Assembly (NCBI GenBank): GCA_040389165.1
Contig: JAZKAK010000044.1
Coordinates: 1 to 6,895 of the forward strand
Direction: 5' to 3'
Source: CAIOTO01 sp040389165
GTDB lineage: Bacteria; Pseudomonadota; Alphaproteobacteria; Paracaedibacterales; CAIOTO01
Length of the DNA: 6,895 nucleotides
This document shows, piece after piece, positions 4,598 to 6,895 of the stretch. Below the pieces are notes generated by a model. The model was not told where the DNA came from. It saw nothing but the letters and a program-made list of their open reading frames with translations, and searched no databases. Numbering within the stretch: position 1 is the stretch's first letter; every line of letters starts with the position of its first letter. Position numbers and translations under genes: made by a program.

Positions 4598-6721
4598 TCA
4601 CCCCGCGCGCTTCAACCGCTCAGCCTCATCCAAATTAAATAACCGCAGCAATAATCGCGTCGCCATTCCACGATCAGATGTCAACGCAGGATCCGCTGCC
4701 AATAAAGCCTTTGCATCATCATTCGCAACCTCATACAAATTCTGATAACACTGATACACCTCAGGGTCCTCGGATGCAAAATCAACAAACTTGAATTTTG
4801 GCAGTCCACTTTGCCTCAGCCCCAATGTCTCCCCGCCTCCGCGCAAGCGCAAATCAGCCTCGGCCAACTCAAACCCATCATTTGTTTTTTTCATCATCTG
4901 CAGTCGTTGCCGAGCCACAAACGATAGATTTTCACCATACAATAACAAACACGTGCCATCCAATTTGCCGCGCCCAATACGCCCGCGCAGCTGGTGCAAC
5001 TGTGCCAAACCAAAACGTTCTGCATGCTCAACAATCATAACGGTTGCCTCGGGCACATCAACACCAACTTCAATAACCGTTGTTGATACCAAAAGCGTCG
5101 CATCCCCCTTAGCAAAGCGCTGCATAGCATCTTCTTTTTCGTGTGATTTCTGACGGCCATGCGTCAATATTGCTTTATTGCCAAAATGCTTTTCAAGATC
5201 AGCAAATCGATCAGTCGCCGCCGCAAGATCAAGCTTTTCAGATTCCTCGATCAGCGGGCACACCCAAAAAACCTTTTCACCGCGCGCCATTACTTTAGCA
5301 ATGAATTCAATAACATCACTCAAACGATCAGTACTAATCGTTCGTGTTTCAATTTCTTTTCGTCCTGGTGGCTTTTCTTTCAACAATGACACAGACATTT
5401 CACCATAATTAGCCAACAGCAATGTACGCGGAATTGGTGTTGCCGTCATGCTAAGTAAATGTGCCTGACTCGCTTTTTGCGTCAGCTCTAACCGTTGTTT
5501 TACGCCAAATCGATGCTGCTCATCCACAATTGAAAGGCCGAGTTTGGCATATATCACATCTGCCTGAATAATCGCATGCGTTCCAATAATCAAATCAATC
5601 GTTTGATTTTGTATTTCGTTCAAAATCTTCGCGCGATTCAAGCCTTTTTCGCGCCCCGTTAGCAAACCCAAACGTACTGGCATGCCTGTCAAAAAGGCCG
5701 TCAATGTCGAGAAATGTTGACGCACAAGAATATCCGTTGGCGCTAACAACGCTACTTGATATCCATTCTCAATCGCAACCAAAGCTGCTGCTAGGGCAAC
5801 CAAGGTTTTCCCAGAGCCAACATCCCCTTGCAACAAACGATGCATTGGTGTTGATTGCATAATATCACAGATTATTTCGTCAATTGCTCGATTTTGATCG
5901 CCCGTCAGCTGAAACGGTAATGCCTTAAGCAAAGCATTCAGCAAATTAGAGCTGCGCGTTAATACAGGCGCCTGCACATGCTTTGTCGTCAAACCATGAA
6001 AATAATGCTGCGCTAATTGCTTTGCGAATAATTCATCATAAGCCAATCGCTGACGCGCCGGCGTCATTGGCGATAGATCAAGCACTGATTGTGGGGTATG
6101 CACATCTAAAAAAGCTGTTTTCCATGATGGAAAATGAAAGCGGTCCAGCGTTTCATAAGCAATCCATTCCGGCAGGTCAACACGTTTTTCCAAAACTGAA
6201 TCAATCGCCGTTCGCACAATACCTTGCGTTAGCCCCGCCGTTAATGGATAAACACGTTCCACACCAATCCATGCATTAAATGTATCCAAAGGCCCCATAT
6301 GATCGGGGTGAGCAATTTGATAACGATCAACCCCATGGAGCTTTGCGATTGTTAATTTTCCACTCACAACAATCGTTGAGCCCTGCTTTGCGGAACGTTC
6401 AAGAAAATGTGCATACGGATTGAAAAACACGAGCTCGAGCGATTCATCACTTTCAACCAAAGCGCCTGCGATACGATATGGCATACCTCGGCGAGCACTT
6501 GGAAAATGCGTATCAACCCTAAATCGAAACGTTACAAGCTGATCTTTATGTTCAGGCAATAATTGATCAATAGCCTTCCGACGGAGCACGTTATTAGGCA
6601 AATGGCATAATAGATCAAAAACAGTTTCACCGCCCGTTAGACGAGCGAAAAAGGCTTTTCGCTTATGACCAATCACTGGGATTGATTCTAAGCAAAAAAA
6701 TAAAGATTCATGTAGGGGCAT
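4598..6721 (-). CDS. recG: ATP-dependent DNA helicase RecG
   Basis: The 707-residue cytoplasmic superfamily 2 helicase reverses stalled replication forks and processes branched DNA, D-loops and R-loops. The N-terminal part (about 1-240) carries the helix-hairpin start and the OB-fold wedge domain (about 60-145). Helicase motifs are TGDQNRAIDEI (273-283), Walker A GDVGSGKT (299-306), DEQHRFGVKQR (400-410), SMTATPIPRT (424-433), VIEVGVDVPEA (549-559) and HQLRGRIGRG (576-585). The C-terminal wedge-contact region has ADLRLRGGGETLGLRQSG (622-639). The enzyme is intact and close to the 693 residues of E. coli RecG. The frame stays open to 6823, but the extra 34 hydrophobic residues are not RecG-like. 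ATG 6721 is preceded by AGGG at a 5-base spacing and starts at the expected N-terminal helix. Confidence 0.95.
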   Translation of the reverse strand: MPLHESLFFCLESIPVIGHKRKAFFARLTGGETVFDLLCHLPNNVLRRKAIDQLLPEHKDQLVTFRFRVDTHFPSARRGMPYRIAGALVESDESLELVFFNPYAHFLERSAKQGSTIVVSGKLTIAKLHGVDRYQIAHPDHMGPLDTFNAWIGVERVYPLTAGLTQGIVRTAIDSVLEKRVDLPEWIAYETLDRFHFPSWKTAFLDVHTPQSVLDLSPMTPARQRLAYDELFAKQLAQHYFHGLTTKHVQAPVLTRSSNLLNALLKALPFQLTGDQNRAIDEIICDIMQSTPMHRLLQGDVGSGKTLVALAAALVAIENGYQVALLAPTDILVRQHFSTLTAFLTGMPVRLGLLTGREKGLNRAKILNEIQNQTIDLIIGTHAIIQADVIYAKLGLSIVDEQHRFGVKQRLELTQKASQAHLLSMTATPIPRTLLLANYGEMSVSLLKEKPPGRKEIETRTISTDRLSDVIEFIAKVMARGEKVFWVCPLIEESEKLDLAAATDRFADLEKHFGNKAILTHGRQKSHEKEDAMQRFAKGDATLLVSTTVIEVGVDVPEATVMIVEHAERFGLAQLHQLRGRIGRGKLDGTCLLLYGENLSFVARQRLQMMKKTNDGFELAEADLRLRGGGETLGLRQSGLPKFKFVDFASEDPEVYQCYQNLYEVANDDAKALLAADPALTSDRGMATRLLLRLFNLDEAERLKRAG

Positions 6722-6725
6722 TTTT

Positions 6726-6731
6726 TCCCTG
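6726..6731 (-). promoter_or_regulatory. ribosome binding site supporting the 6721 start of recG
   Basis: On the minus strand CAGGGA (6731-6726) precedes the ATG at 6721-6719 by 4 to 5 bases. The upstream in-frame start at 6823 would prepend an unrelated hydrophobic segment, antisense to the small lipoprotein candidate. This site supports the shorter 707-residue product. Confidence 0.55.
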
Positions 6732-6773
6732 TGCGTTAAGCTAAAATTAACGAATTTAATAAATACTAAAACT

Positions 6774-6869
6774 ATGAAAAAGATTATCGTTCTTAGTATT
6801 GCTTTTTTAGGTGTTGGCTGCAACCCTTTTGCTGAATTTACAGCCCCTCCCGCTGCATTAACTTTCTAG
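6774..6869 (+). CDS. possible 31-residue lipoprotein (hypothetical)
   Basis: This open frame, ATG to TAG, encodes MKKIIVLSIAFLGVGCNPFA plus an 11-residue tail ending in LTF. It has the shape of an SPII signal peptide: two lysines, a hydrophobic core, then GVGC at 13-16. The -1 Gly and -2 Val fit a lipobox, but the -3 Gly is not the preferred Leu, Val or Ile. The mature part would be only 16 residues, rich in Ala and Pro. It is divergent from recG, with its ATG 52 bp from the recG start. No Shine-Dalgarno sequence is evident before the ATG, which weakens the call. I do not recognise a named family; very small lipoproteins such as entericidins and LptM are similar in layout but not in sequence. 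Confidence 0.4.
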   Translation: MKKIIVLSIAFLGVGCNPFAEFTAPPAALTF

Positions 6870-6895
6870 GTCATTGTGAAATTAGTATAAAATTT

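Noticed and set aside
4830..4843. A 14-bp match inside recG (TCCCCGCCTCCGCG) to the repeat at the window's left edge
   Set aside because: On the coding strand it encodes the conserved RGGGE motif of RecG and has no palindromic partner nearby. It is best explained as coincidence of glycine codons, not a repeat insertion.
4791..6279. Several plus-strand open frames (76-120 codons) opposite recG
   Set aside because: All are antisense to well-conserved helicase regions, have low-complexity or random-looking products, and overlap one another in different frames.
6722..6823. A 34-residue N-terminal extension of RecG with a membrane-like segment
   Set aside because: RecG is a soluble helicase and the 707-residue form begins at the expected helix with a good ribosome binding site. 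The extension appears to be an open-frame artefact of AT-rich DNA.

Overview
The window looks like chromosome from an AT-rich alphaproteobacterium, possibly a host-associated lineage such as the Holosporales or Rickettsiales. This placement is inference. It rests on a RecG whose C-terminus has the alphaproteobacterial form (RGGGE motif; ending DEAERLKRAG), a FliL-like membrane protein beside nusB as I recall for Rhodospirillales-like genomes, and two kinds of small palindromic repeat that are common in alphaproteobacterial intergenic DNA. No rRNA, tRNA, CRISPR array, transposase or phage gene is visible.

Layout. Positions 1-323 carry no gene but hold repeats: a half element at the left edge and a complete inverted-repeat element at 191-276. 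Two plus-strand genes follow. The first is a UDP-glucuronate 4-epimerase-type sugar-nucleotide epimerase (324-1289). The second is an AsnB-type glutamine-dependent asparagine synthetase (1476-3419). They are separated by 186 bp containing a second palindrome of a different type. This pair resembles the edge of a surface-polysaccharide (LPS or capsule) cluster. The rest is on the minus strand: recG (4598-6721), then nusB (4012-4467), then a FliL-like single-pass membrane protein or lipoprotein (3400-3966). A probable intrinsic terminator lies between the last two. The far right edge has a possible 31-residue plus-strand lipoprotein, divergent from recG.

How the genes fit together. The left half is envelope-sugar chemistry: UDP-GlcA to UDP-GalA, plus an amidotransferase that could make asparagine or amidate a sugar acid. 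The right half is core information processing: replication-fork reversal by RecG, and transcription antitermination and rRNA synthesis through NusB. The two halves meet tail to tail, and the asnB and FliL-like genes overlap by 20 bp at their 3' ends.

The window does not contain a clear undescribed system. The points most worth a second look are the non-flagellar FliL-like protein with its odd TTG start and ambiguous membrane anchor, the convergent 3' overlap, the two repeat families, and the tiny lipoprotein candidate whose antisense creates a false N-terminal extension of recG.
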